Below are positions 43,560 to 54,639 of a stretch of 64,000 nt of DNA, piece by piece. This stretch comes from Litsea cubeba. Taxonomy: Eukaryota; Streptophyta; Magnoliopsida; Laurales; Lauraceae. Position 1 is the first letter of the stretch. Each line of letters opens with the position of its first letter. Location of the stretch: positions 20,737,817 to 20,801,816 of the forward strand of contig CM022947.1 of NCBI GenBank assembly GCA_012931725.1, given 5' to 3'. Both the position numbers and the translations under genes were made by a program. The notes beneath the pieces were generated by a model. The model saw only the letters and a list, made by a program, of their open reading frames with translations. It did not search any database and was not told the DNA's origin.

Positions 43560-43860
43560 CAAATTAGTGATGTGAACAGGGATATCCCTGCTTTTGTTAG
43601 TGCTGTGAGCGGGGATATCCCCGCCCACCAGAGTACTGTGGGTGCTGTCTCTCAAGGACTGGTTTCAGTTGGGACGGGGATATCCCCGCCCACCAGAGTA
43701 CTGTGGGTGCTGTCTATCAATGACTGGTTTCAGTTGGGACGGGGATATCCCCGCCCAAATTAGTGCTGTGAACAGGGTTATCCCTGCCTCTGTTAGTGCT
43801 GTGAGCGGGGATATCCCCGCCCACCTGAGTATTGTCTCTCAAGGTGGTTTCAGTTGGGAC
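43560..43860. repeat. Tandem array with GGGGATATCCCC palindromes
   Basis: Units of about 30-66 bases each contain a GGGATATCCC-type palindrome (near 43577, 43612, 43677, 43741, 43773 as a variant, and 43805). Segments such as CACCAGAGTACTGTGGGTGC and ACTGGTTTCAGTTGGGACGG recur between them. Matching palindromes sit just inside each TIR (about 43045 and 44268). Confidence 0.85.
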
Positions 43861-44176
43861 GGGGAGCTTGACCTTCTTCTTCTTGTGCTTGATCTTCTTG
43901 GGCTTGGTGTAGGTCTTCTTCTTCCTCTTCTTAGCCATGCAGCCGCGGAGGCGGAGGACGAGGTGGAGGGTGCTCTCCTTCTGGATGTTGTAGTCGGCGA
44001 GGGTCCGACCATCCTCAAGCTGTTTTCCGGCGAAGATCAGGCGCTGCTGGTCCGGGGAATGCCCACCTTGTCCTGGATCTTGGATTTCACATTGTCGATG
44101 GTGTCATTGGATTCGACTTCTAGGGTTATGGTTTTGCCTGTTAGGGTTTTGACGAAGATCTGCATCTTCTTCATTT
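43860..44176 (-). pseudogene. RPS27A: Captured ubiquitin-eS31 (RPS27A) fusion gene fragment
   Basis: On the minus strand the frame opens MKKMQIFVKTLTGKTITLEV and continues VESNDTIDNVKSKIQDK, then a one-base loss in the GIPPDQQRL codons shifts the frame. From there DQQRLIFAGKQLEDGRTLAD and YNIQKESTLHLVLRLRG are read in the new frame, followed by the eS31 start AKKRKKKTYTKPKKIKHKKK. It stops matching after VKLPVP. The junction reads RLRGCMAKK instead of RLRGGAKK, so the Gly-Gly cleavage site is lost. In normal cells the fusion yields ubiquitin plus a small-subunit ribosomal protein. This copy, inside a MULE, also keeps about 35 bases of leader (ACCCTAACCCTAAA before the ATG) and is a processed or exon-only capture without an intron in the visible part. 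Confidence 0.9.
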
Positions 44177-44414
44177 TAGGGTTAGGGTTCGGTTCTTCCT
44201 TCCTTCCTCAATTTGATATGGGAGAGGATGGAGTTTTGAGTTTTGGGTTTTGTTTAAGGGAAATGAGTAGGGATATCCCTGCTTAAAAGAAAAAGTTCAA
44301 AAAAAATACCAAACAGGGCCTTTGAGACTAATGTGGTCATTATAAGATGTGGATGGTGCTTTCGGCTTTTTACAAGTCTTAAAGGATTTTTCGGGTAAAA
44401 TCCTCTTGATTATA

Positions 44415-45958
44415 AACAGAAAAAAAAAAAAAAAAACACTTTGCACATAATCAATTGAACAGTGATATGTATTTAATTAGTGGCACATGGGGTACCTAAA
44501 TCACCATCTCAATTGTATTAGCTTAGGCGAAATGCCACTCTTATTAAAGTTGGGCGATCATATGTCAAACGCACGATTTGATTCCTCCTGTTTTTCATAT
44601 GCTAATCACATATTAATAGATGATTAATTTGATGGTGGGTTCACCTATGATTGATTAGAGTGAAATTGGCTTACAGCTAATTCAATGGGGATGGTGATTT
44701 TCAATTTCCAATGCAGGCCCCGCTTATGGAAATAAATAGGGCCACCCCCTTAAGAGGGTTTCGGATCATGTGCTAAAAGATATGGGCCCACTGTTAGGTG
44801 CAATGACCATAGGCTCTTTTATTGGTGGCAATAGTAGCAATCATAAATCAGAGATTATGAGAGAGAAGCAGTGGACAGGAGTATTTGCTGGCCCACCTAA
44901 TCACTGGCTATAATTTCCTGTTACAGAGTTGGAACCTCAGGAGGGTAAATGGCCCATTCCAATGTGGATGGGTGATGGGGGTTAAACCTGCAGAGACCTG
45001 GCCCAACTCAATTCTACGGCCGGTACGAGCTTTTAGATTTTGACTCAGATTCAAAATTGGGTTAAATTCAGGTCTTCGCTGCCCCCACCCTATTGATGGA
45101 TAGAGAGGAGGAAATCATGGATTTAAACCACAATTTTGAACACTTACCAGCCAATGCCACAAAGTTTTATGTATTGGTTGATATATTGCTTTTTACTTGA
45201 TGTATATTTCTGTTTCAGCTCATTTTAAAAGAAAGAAAGAAAAAATAAAAAATTAATATGTCTAAGATTTAATATATTATAATTATTCCCCTAGTTCTTT
45301 TACATCAAATTTAAATAAAATAGTAGTCGGCAGCGGAGTACAATTGAAATGTGTCCTGCGGTGAAGTATAGAGCGCGGAGCACTCGAGCGGAAGGAGTGG
45401 AGCAACCCAGGGTCATCCTGTGCTCATAGATTAGATTAGTTTAGGACTAATATAGTTTACAATTCCTCCCATTTGGTAAAAAACCAAAGGGTGGACAGCG
45501 AAAGAAAAATCCCTTTAGTTTTGGGCATGGGATAATTTGCAAGTCAATGCTATGGACCAGGGCACCATAGATTTTGGAATCGGTATACTTTGAGCGATTT
45601 GACCCATGGTGATGCAGTAGACTATGATTGGTCCACTCATGCTCACCGTCGAGTCCGGATCTCCCATCTCAACAAATAGTGAGATACTGTTTCATCCAAT
45701 CTACATTCGCCAATTCTATTAAATATCATACAAGCTAATGCACCCTCTCATCCGCTTCTTTGGAATGAAAAAGAATAGAAAAGAAGAGATTTTATACAGT
45801 CAGCGACTATGGATTAGATGAAACAGTATCTCTCTGTTTCCTTGAAACAGGGAATCCGGACTCCTCACAGTAGGGTAAAGCTCGCCAGATTCAGACTCTA
45901 GATTGTGTTGTGGTTGCCTTTACACTATTTGAATCTGCCTGTGAATTCTTCTTCCACC
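44415..45958. other. Intergenic DNA without recognised features
   Basis: No gene or clear transposon end is visible. Confidence 0.4.
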
Positions 45959-46439
45959 TAGGCCTGTCAATGGGATGCGTTGAAACGGGTAGAAAGCCCG
46001 GCCCGGTCCGGTCCGTCCCAAGCCCGAAAATACAGGGCTTTTAAAATTTTTTGAGCCCAGTGGGCTGGGCTTGGATAATACATTTAAAAGCCCCGCCAAA
46101 ATCGGACTGAGACTGGGCTGAACCAACCCAGCCTGTTCAGGCCCGGCCTGCTGCAAGGTCATTTAATAATAATAATTTATATATTACTGAAATGCCCCTT
46201 AATAATAGGAAAAAACGGCAATAAGGAGTATGATTGAAGCTCGTAATCTATTTAAAAAGATTTATGAGAAATATCGTGTGAGATTTACATGCTGCTAAAG
46301 AAAGTGATCAGATAGTAGATAAAAATGATGCAACTAGTAGGCAATTTAAAAGAAAGGCTGGTGATGATGAACATGGAAAGGCTCGTTCTCTTTTTTTAAA
46401 GTATCGAAATGAAATCACCAATAAAACAGTTGTAGAAGA

Positions 46440-46770
46440 AAAAACAGAATTAGATCGTTATTTTGATGACAAGTCTGCAGAAGAAGATGACACGATAGAT
46501 ATATTACAATGTTGGAAATTAAATTCAACTAAGTATTATATTTTATCTCATATGGCTCGTGATATTTTAGCTATTCCAGTATCTACCGTTGCTTCAGAGT
46601 CAGCATTTAGCACCGGAGGGAGGAGGGTACTTGACCCCCATAGGACTTTTTTGAAAGCAGATATGGTAGAAGCATTAGTTTGTGCCCAAAATTGGTTTAG
46701 TCATGATCCAACTAGTGATGATGATTTAGACAATGATGATAATGCACTAACTGAAGTTTTATACATATTT
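46440..46770 (+). pseudogene. hAT transposase C-terminal dimerisation domain fragment
   Basis: The frame reads ELDRYFDDKSAEEDDTIDIL, then YYILSHMARDILAIPVSTVA, SESAFSTGGRRVLDPHRTF and VEALVCAQNWFSHDP, the diagnostic hAT dimerisation block, with an extra Arg in GGRRVL. The catalytic DDE core is absent upstream and only scattered N-terminal-like sequence precedes it. It is a different subfamily from the copy in intron 6. Confidence 0.85.
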
Positions 46771-46799
46771 AAAAAAATAATTTCTATTGATTTCTTTTT

Positions 46800-47145
46800 T
46801 ACATTACTTGACCCATATAGGATACCCATTTTCGTTCATTTTATTGATTTATTGATTTTCTACTTTCACAGGCAAAAAAAAAAAAGAAAAAAAAGAGAAA
46901 AAAAAGAAAAACAAAACAAAAGAAGTTTTTAACCGATCCTACATTACTTTAACTTGACCCATATAGGATACTCATTCTCATTCATTTCTATTGATTTTCT
47001 GATTTTCTACTTTCATCGGCAGAGAAAAAAAAAAGGTTTTAACCGTTCCTATATTACTTGACCCATATAGTCTATAGGATACTCATTCATTTCTATTGAT
47101 TTTCTGATTTTCTATTGTCACCGGCAAAATTTTTTTTTTTTTTTT
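46800..47145. repeat. Three-copy tandem repeat with TTGACCCATATAGGATAC
   Basis: Three units of about 110-130 bases share TTGACCCATATAGGATAC, TTCATTTCTATTGATTTTCT, and end in GGCA followed by an A- or T-run. They lie just downstream of the transposase fragment. Confidence 0.75.
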
Positions 47146-47454
47146 AAACTTCGCCATGTTGCTTGTTGCATTGTATTGCCGGTCCCAAATCTGAAAAAAA
47201 GGAGGAGGGTTTAAAGTCCGATTCACACTGGTGTTTGGTGACGGTATGAATAATTAGAGAATATTTTGTTTATATCCAGAATGGGGCTAAGTCCAAGTCC
47301 GGCCTTATATCAGCCCGGCCCATACAAGATGAGATTTGATGTAGGTCCGTTGAATTTAAAACCGAAATTAGACAACACTTGCAGCCCGTCCTATTTTAAC
47401 CCAGGTCGCCTCGTCCCATTTATTAAGCACGCAGAGGTGAAAACTGAAAAGTAA

Positions 47455-49013
47455 CTTTCCACTTATTCCCAAAATACAATCCCGCGGGACACCATATTCC
47501 TCATTCACATGGATAGGGAGAGTTGGGAAATGGTTTTAAAACAGACATCAAAACCAAGGAAACAGATCCCCTGTTTCGTCCAAACAGGGGATCCGGATCC
47601 CAAAACCAAGGGCACGGGGCGGCAGTTTGGATTTCGGATACATGACTCACTAAAGTTGAGACTTTCAACGTTTAGGAATATTTCTCAAGATTTTCAACTC
47701 AATCACCTAGGAGACACGCCATCTACTTCACTTTGGAACTTTTCTTCTATTTGTTGCGACGTAAATTTGTTATATTGTGTTTTAAAATAAGATACGTAGT
47801 TGAGTTTGTAAGTTTTATAATAGAACACTTTAAAATTCTTTTAATTATAAATATTGATTATCATTTATAGGCTACAAACTGAATTGTCCAAATAGAAAGT
47901 GTGCTCTCAATTTGTTCACTATTTATTTTCTCATGAATTTTGGAAATAATTTATATAATGGATTCTGATTTTTTTTTTAAATGAATAGATTTGAAAATCC
48001 TCTTGTATTCAGAGAATTCAGATTCTATAAAATTTATACAAATAGACGAGTTTAGATCTAATGCATTAAATGTTTCAACGTGAAGAGTGCTAAAAAACAG
48101 CAAGCAATAATGTGCAAATAAAAGAAGACAGGATTCACATGGTTCACTGCTTATGAAGCTAACTCCACTCCAATAATGAAAAAATATTACTCTCGTCATC
48201 AATTAAAGAAGATTAAGAATGTATTTACACATGTTCTGAAGATTAAGAATGTATTACACATGTTCTCTTGATCCAAAGTACCCTAAAAAGTAGCAGCTCA
48301 CTGCTTTTTATGTCAATAGGAAAAAAGGAAATTAACCCTTAAATAGACTTGTTCCTCAAGTAAAGGTTGAAGGCACATCTTTCCTAGTGTAATAGCATTA
48401 AACGTAAAGCTGATATATATGATGAACGGAGAATGGTGATCAGAAAATAACTCAACAAAAAAATTGTGATAGTATGTTTCCAAATGAAAATCCTATTAAG
48501 ATACACAGACATATAAATCATAATAACGTAAAGTGGATCTAAATACAGATAAGCAAAACTTAATAGTAGAAAATAAGGACTTTAAAAGACTATTTAACAT
48601 TTTTTTTTATGGAAATAAAGACTTTAAAAGACTATTTAACATATGATCATGAAACTTAAATCAAAGCCAGTAAATGCCAATCTTGGGGGAGGCCATTGGA
48701 TCAATAAAAGAAGGATTCAGAACAGAGTTATGACCATGATTGAAGATCGAGATCACTTGGGGCCTATTTATTTGCATTAGAATAACATAAGATTTCATAT
48801 CATATGCGGTTAAAAATGAAGATCACAGGTGAGTAAAAAATATGACAAATATCATTTTCGTTTATGGGAATAGAATTAAAGAAAGATGGAAAATAAATAC
48901 CTAACAATCACCCTAAAAATTCAATATGCAAGAAAGTGAAGGTCCTATTTATATCTGCACCTTATATTGATGCTTATCTCATATCATTTTCCCGTCACTT
49001 CTTTAATAATAAT
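47455..49013. other. AT-rich intergenic DNA
   Basis: No gene is supported. A short tandem duplication GAAGATTAAGAATGTATT... lies near 48205-48265 and a direct repeat GACTTTAAAAGACTATTTAA near 48580 and 48620. Confidence 0.5.
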
Positions 49014-50845
49014 GGGGGCATTCGGCGACGGGTCCCCAAACATGTCACTTTATTGCCTTAGGTCCACAACCTTTTCTCATAGTGTGATAGGTCATTTTTT
49101 CAAATTTGAAGACCTAAAATGTCTAATTTACCCCTTCTTCAAAATCATATCCCAACAAGATTCAAAATCATATCCCACGATTAGTGGGATGTGCTATTAA
49201 TAATGGTCAACTACCATTTAATTGGCCAAATAAATTTAAAAAGATCCAAATAAATTTAAAAAGACGAAAATAAATTTCAAAATAAGTAAATAAAATTAAA
49301 AAATACAAATAAATTAGAAAAACACAAATAACTTCGAAAGAAAGCAAATAAATTTCATAGAATGAAATAATTTCAAAAAATATCAAATAAATTTCATAAA
49401 GAACGCAGAGAAACTTAAAAAGACGAGAATAAATTTAAAAAAATATAAATAAATCTCAAAAGACGCAAATAAATTTCAAAAGATCCAAATAAATTTCAAA
49501 AGATCCAAATAAATTTCAAAAGACCCAAATAAATTTCAAAAGATGTAAATAAATTTCAAAAGAAACAAATAAATTTTTGAAAAGACGAAAATAAAATTAA
49601 AAAATGTAAATAAATTTGAAAAAAATACAAATACATTTGTCAAAACTAAGATAAACCAAATTTTCAAATTTTAAAAATATTTGCCATAAACTCAAATAAG
49701 TTTGCCAAAAACTTAGTTAGATTTGTTTAGAACTCAGATAAATTTGTTACAGAACTCAGATAAATTAGCCAAACTCAGATAAATTTGTGGCAAACTCAGA
49801 TAAATTTACGCAAAACTTAGATAAACTTGACAAAAAATAAAAAAACTCAGATAAATTTGTTAAAAACTCAGATAAATTATACAAAAACTTAGCGTGTTAC
49901 TGTCTGGGCTTTCTACTTCACGGGTCAGGCGGAATTGACCCAAACCCGGAACTGAACCCAAAGAACCTGGGTTGTCTTCCTCTCCTCTCCACGTTCTGGT
50001 TCTGGAAACAAAACCAGAACGTGAGTCTCTCCTCCTTCTCCGATCACGGCGCAACAACTGCAGCAGTGGACGGCGGAGTCTCCGGCGATGATCGTCACGG
50101 TAGTTCTCTCCTTCTTCGACGGCGGGAAGTGCGGCAAACCCAATAACCGTCTCTGTTCTTCTTCCTCTCAGGCGATGATGGCAAGGCAACGAGTAGCGTC
50201 TTCGCTTCTTCTTCGGCAACGCCCAGATCACCACCAGATCCTCTGATTTCCCTTCTTCCTGTCGCCTTCCTCGACACAAGCCCAGTCCTCTGTAACCAAG
50301 AATTGGGCAGCGTAGATCCCTTGCCTCTTCTCCTCCAACCTTTCCGACCAGTAATTGAAACAATCCGGATCCTCTCCACTTTCTGGTCTGCAATTCCGAA
50401 ACTGAACTCAACAGTTTCTGCAACAGAAAAATCGAGACCTAAGTTTCGATCTTCTCTGCAACTCTTCTTCAAGATTTCCCCAGAACGGGAAATCTTTGAT
50501 CTGTGGCCCAACGGAGATCGAAAACGATCTCTCTTTTCTGCCATTGGTGGCTCACTTGGACCTCACAGTCTCACTCTTTGGTTGCTGGATGGTGGACTGC
50601 GCCTGGGAGAGGATGAAACAAAATATGGGTTGAAGAAGAAGATGGATAATAAAAGACTAGTTTGAAATTTAAAATTTCAAAATTTTATGCTTAAAACAGT
50701 TAAAAGGGTAAATTAGTCATGCCAATTATATCTAGGGACCTCTCGCCGAAATATGTACAGCTACATGGACTACAGGCCTTAATAAGTTTTTGCTTGGACT
50801 GGAGGCTGAAAACATTGACTTATATGTATCTTTCGCTAATTTTGC
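49014..50845. mobile_element. Unclassified inverted-repeat element, copy 2 (1.8 kb)
   Basis: It has the same left end as copy 1 (GGGGCATTCGGCGACGGGTCC), the same following block (ATTAGTGGGATGTG...ATTTAATTGGCC), the same AAATAAATTTCAAAAGA array (about 49220-49620) and ACTCAGATAAATTTG array (about 49690-49880). The right end GCTAATTTTGC is also shared. The GC-rich centre (49900-50640) differs from copy 1. Frames across it on both strands look compositional and are not called as genes. Confidence 0.6.
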
Positions 50846-53190
50846 AAATAATTTTCTTAAGTAGAGTTCATTTCACCATGAGTTCTCATGTATTCCATTG
50901 CCATGTATCTCAGGCGAACAAATAGGATCTTTAGAGACAATTTCTGAAGTTATTAAATTTTGATTGATTGACAATCAAAATCAATTAGAATAAACTCTCA
51001 TACGTTTGGCCATTTGATGTAATGATTGTTTTTGCATTTAACTATGAGGATTTAAGTGGGTAACACATCCAATTGTCCCCAATTATGTGACCTTCTGTTA
51101 TTTTATAGATTTCTCAAACGTAAGACTCGCTCAAACGAGTTCTCATGCACCTTAAAGGAATGACGTATATCAACATTTTTAAAAAGAAATCTTTTAGTGG
51201 ATCTTTTCTCTAAGATTAGGCTTAATAAAGACTTGACCTTTTGAGTCATGGCCCCGTCTTCTCTAGACTAAATCAATCACAAGAAAAGTCAGGGAAGGGA
51301 CCAATTAGCCCATTTGAATGAAACCCTTGTCTTCTAACGTTTAGGCATGTGTCATATCAAAAGGAAAAAAAAAAAGGACTGAGGCTGGCACAAGACATGC
51401 ACCATCGAATCAAATCATAACTTTACTTTATTAGAAAACAACAATCAACCTACCCCACATTAAGACAAACTTTTGGCAGATTATGATGATTTTTTCTTAA
51501 TTCAAATCAAATCAAATTACAATTTTTTTTCTTAATCTAAGTGAAGTAAAGTTGATTTTGAAAAAAAAAAAATATAAATGAGTTATGATGGTATTTTATT
51601 TTTACTTATTTGTTTTGAAATTCTTTTAATTTTTTTAATGAAATAGTGAAGTTTTTTTTTTGTATTTTAGTGGAAAAAGGTGATTGCTTTTTTATTTTTT
51701 TTTAAAACGATGGAATGAATTTTGAATAAAAGTGATTTTGATGTGATATTTTATCTGAAGAATAAAACCTTTACTTGAATTTTAATATATCAGTAAAGTG
51801 CCAAACTATAAAAATTAGATTAAATAAAAGCAGACTAAAAAAAAAAATATGTAGATGGAGCTCAAGTGGAAGTCTATAACACATCAAGTAATGGTTGGGA
51901 ATTGGAATATATAGAAAAGAAACCCCATATTATGAATATGGGGATGTGCCGCATATCACTATGGAAAATAAATAAAACTAACCCTAGCTACATGATGAAA
52001 ACTTTGATTGTTGATTATGTGCAATGATGGTGAATGATGAATAATTTGTGGATTTTTGAGTAAAACTGCAAATGGCCAGCTGGAAGGCCATGAACTTCTG
52101 GACTCCAGAGAGCACACATCATTTTTCAGGAGCTAAAAACAAAGTGAGTGGGGTGGACGACCGACGAACCTACGCAACTGCAAGTCCAGCATGTTATTAT
52201 TGTTGCATTCAAGCAGTTAGAATTTAGTAAATGACCAAAATAACCCTACTCAAAACAGGCCCAAACTACTAATGTATAATTGTATATGATCACCTTTATC
52301 CGACTAGGGTCATAAAAATCGGAAATCAGCTCAAGTTAACTGGGTGACCCACCTCTATTAGAGGTGAGTTTGGTAGTGATTTTGTGGTTCCAACTGAATA
52401 TGAGTTTATATAGATTTTGATTCGAGTTGCATTTGAGTTTTGAGTGTTCCAACCCATTGTCTTACTTATCAGTAATTTAAATATTTATTTATAATCATAA
52501 CATAGAACAAATAAATGAGAAATACCTAGGGGATACTCAGTAGTAAGGGTGTCTCATCTCACATGGCCGCAAGTTTAGTATTGCATTTCCTAAATCTTTC
52601 ATGGGTCAGGCATACCCGTGCCTGAATTAATAGCCCAAGCCCAAATCTAAAGGAAAATAAGCGGCCCAAATCATGGTTTAAATACTCCTTATTTTTGGCA
52701 ATTTATTAGATCGGTAAAAATCAAGTAAAACATAAATTTTTCAGACAAGGGGGTCACATCAATGATACTTTAATTCAAAATTTCATCCGTCTTTAAAAAA
52801 AGAGAAAAAGTAAAAAAAATAATTTTCTTTTTCCACATAAAAACAAAAAATCTTTACTTTTTTAATATTTTATTATCTATTAATTTGATATTTTGCATAT
52901 AAAATTACCAAACACGCCCTAAATAGCAGCGGCTGAAAATGGCACAGGGCCAAAATCAGCATTGGACTCAAAACGAAAACCGACCAATAATGAGTCACCC
53001 GATTTACATCTTCACCAGCTGGTTGAAATGGTTAATTACAAGGCCATTTATGACATCTTTCTGTTGGATAACTTCGATTTCCTCGATCTCTGTATTAACT
53101 TATTCTTCCTCGACAATGCTTTCTTTCCTCTACATCAATAACCTTTCTTTTCTTCACCGAAACATAAAGCATCTTTTCTTTATTCACCCT
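50846..53190. other. AT-rich intergenic DNA upstream of the DUF7722-type gene
   Basis: No coding sequence or clear repeat end is seen. Composition is AT-rich with poly(T) and poly(A) runs. The last few hundred bases may hold the gene's distal promoter. Confidence 0.4.
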
Positions 53191-53197
53191 CCAAATC

Positions 53198-53207
53198 TCT
53201 ATAAAAG
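53198..53207 (+). promoter_or_regulatory. TATA box of the DUF7722-type gene
   Basis: TCTATAAAAG lies 50-59 bases before the start codon. A start site near 53230 would give a leader of about 25-30 bases containing the (GA)n run at 53231-53249. Confidence 0.7.
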
Positions 53208-53256
53208 GGGCACCCTGCTTTAGATTATTTCTGAGAGAGAGAGAGAGAGCATCAGC

Positions 53257-53496
53257 ATGGAGTCTGTTGCAATACAGCTGCCAGAAGTGGGGAGAAGAGA
53301 TGGGAAGAAAGGAAGAGAGAGGCGTGGATACTTTCAGATGCCTCTGCACTACCCCAGATACACAAGAGCTGACTACGAGACCATGCCTGAGTGGAAGCTC
53401 GACTGCCTACTCAAAGAGTACGGACTGCCCAATGCAGGAGATGTTTCTGAGAAGAGAAAATTCGCTATGGGTGCCTTCCTCTGGCCTCCTCATTAA
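53257..53496 (+). CDS. Small plant-specific DUF7722-type protein (79 aa)
   Basis: A single-exon frame of 79 residues. Residues 1-25 are basic and variable (GRRDGKKGRERRG). Residues 26-77 form the conserved core YFQMPLHYPRYTRADYETMP followed by EWKLDCLLKEYGLPNAGDV and KRKFAMGAFLWPP. The PLHYPRY, MPEWKLD and KRKFAMGAFLWP wording is what I remember of the DUF7722 family, whose biochemical role is unknown to me. There is no signal peptide or membrane segment, so it is probably a soluble nuclear or cytosolic protein. The full length, a good TATA box and a GA-rich leader argue for a live gene. The start is the only upstream in-frame Met. AATAAA at 53514-53519 is very close to the stop, so the real poly(A) site may be further on. 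Confidence 0.85.
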   Translation: MESVAIQLPEVGRRDGKKGRERRGYFQMPLHYPRYTRADYETMPEWKLDCLLKEYGLPNAGDVSEKRKFAMGAFLWPPH

Positions 53497-53519
53497 AACT
53501 ATCAGCTATTACAAATAAA

Positions 53520-54622
53520 CAAGAAGAACCATGTTATTGGTCTCTCTATATATGCATGTTCTTCTGTTGAATCATCATCCATGGTTTGTTTTTTGTTAGC
53601 CCGCTTTTATGTTTTTGTGATGTGGGTTTGATGTTTTATAATCTAAAAGTCTAATGGGTCTGCAATGCTAGCTAGCTTATATTTTAGGAGTGAGGAGGAA
53701 CTATCATAAGCTTTGTATTATGGAATTTTCCATACAGCTCAATGTATGATACAACTAATTTCATACAATATGATTAGTACTTTGTGTTGGCTTTTGGTTT
53801 TGTTTGTATAAACGAGGAGAATGCATCTTTGAGCAATTGGCCATTTATGATCATTGTAGCATTACATCCTCCTACAACTAGTATAAATATTTGGACTCCT
53901 TATCTTTCTCGATCATGTTTGATTACTCTAATGCTTTCCAATTGAATGGCTGAATCCCATTTCAAAATGTTAAAAATATTATGATTTTCTAAAAAATGTA
54001 AAAAAATTAGGAAAATTTATTCAAGTTTTCATACTTGGTAGTTTCTTAATGGTTTTGGGAGTGTATAAATAGAATCTTAACATATTATATGTTGTTCTAG
54101 AAAATAAAGATTTAAACGTTTTATGCTGATATGTAATCTTGCAAAATAGTATATGAGCAAATAGCTCCAACAAACTTTTGGAAAAGGATATGGGCTTATA
54201 AGTGACATCAATCCAAAAAAAAAAAAAAAAGGTTTTAGTGATCTAATTACCAAAAACTGATTCCAACAAACTTTGATACAAGGTTCATCTAATATTCAGA
54301 TAAAAAAGAAGGCATCATCTCTTGTGCCCACAGGTGCACTACGGCCTATGAAGTGATCGAAAAAGAAAAATAAAGTGGTCCTTCTTTATACTCATTTAAT
54401 TTTGATTTCATTGCCTTTGATCATGTAACAACAAAGGGACTCATTTAATTTTGATTTCATTGCCTTTGATCATGTAACAACAAAGGGTGTCAAACTTCAT
54501 ATTTATATTCTCATTGATTACTAATCCACAAATCACCATTGCATTTGGCAAGGCAGTTGACCAAACCAAAAAAATAAAATAAAAAAAAAGAAGATCCAGG
54601 GCTTTCAATTTTCCTCTATGCG
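53520..54622. other. Downstream intergenic DNA
   Basis: The 3' flank of the small gene. It contains a perfect 49-bp tandem duplication (about 54391-54488, unit ACTCATTTAATTTTGATTTC onward) and an A-run near 54222. No gene is seen. Confidence 0.5.
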
Positions 54623-54639
54623 AACTTTGTTCAACTCCC

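Larger units (their letters stand above)
42919..44405. mobile_element. Pack-MULE carrying a ubiquitin-eS31 gene copy, 1487 bp
   Basis: Terminal inverted repeats of about 100 bases begin GAGGATTTTACCCGAAAAAT and contain CTTATAATGACCACA. A perfect 9-bp target duplication TTGATTATA flanks the element (42910-42918 and 44406-44414). Long TIRs with a 9-bp duplication define Mutator-like elements. The interior has no transposase. It holds an antisense-oriented host gene fragment (about 43860-44230) and a tandem array of 60-70-base units with GGGGATATCCCC palindromes (about 43560-43860). Confidence 0.92.
45959..47450 (+). mobile_element. Internally deleted hAT element with transposase remnant
   Basis: The left edge TAGGCCTGTCAATGGGATGC followed by CCCGGCCCGGTCCGG words resembles hAT termini. 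The right edge is near GTCCCATTTATTAAGCAC, but no target duplication is found, so the limits are approximate. Inside lie a C-terminal transposase fragment (46440-46770) and a triple AT-rich repeat (about 46800-47145). Confidence 0.55.

Noticed and set aside
43642..44286. A 214-residue + strand frame in the Pack-MULE
   Set aside because: It runs through the palindromic array and the antisense strand of the ubiquitin copy; the real homology is on the minus strand.
49860..50665. Long frames on both strands in the GC-rich core of the 49014 element
   Set aside because: The overlapping frames are rich in Arg, Ser, Glu and Leu from CT-rich sequence, with no family motif and no matching frame in the sister copy.
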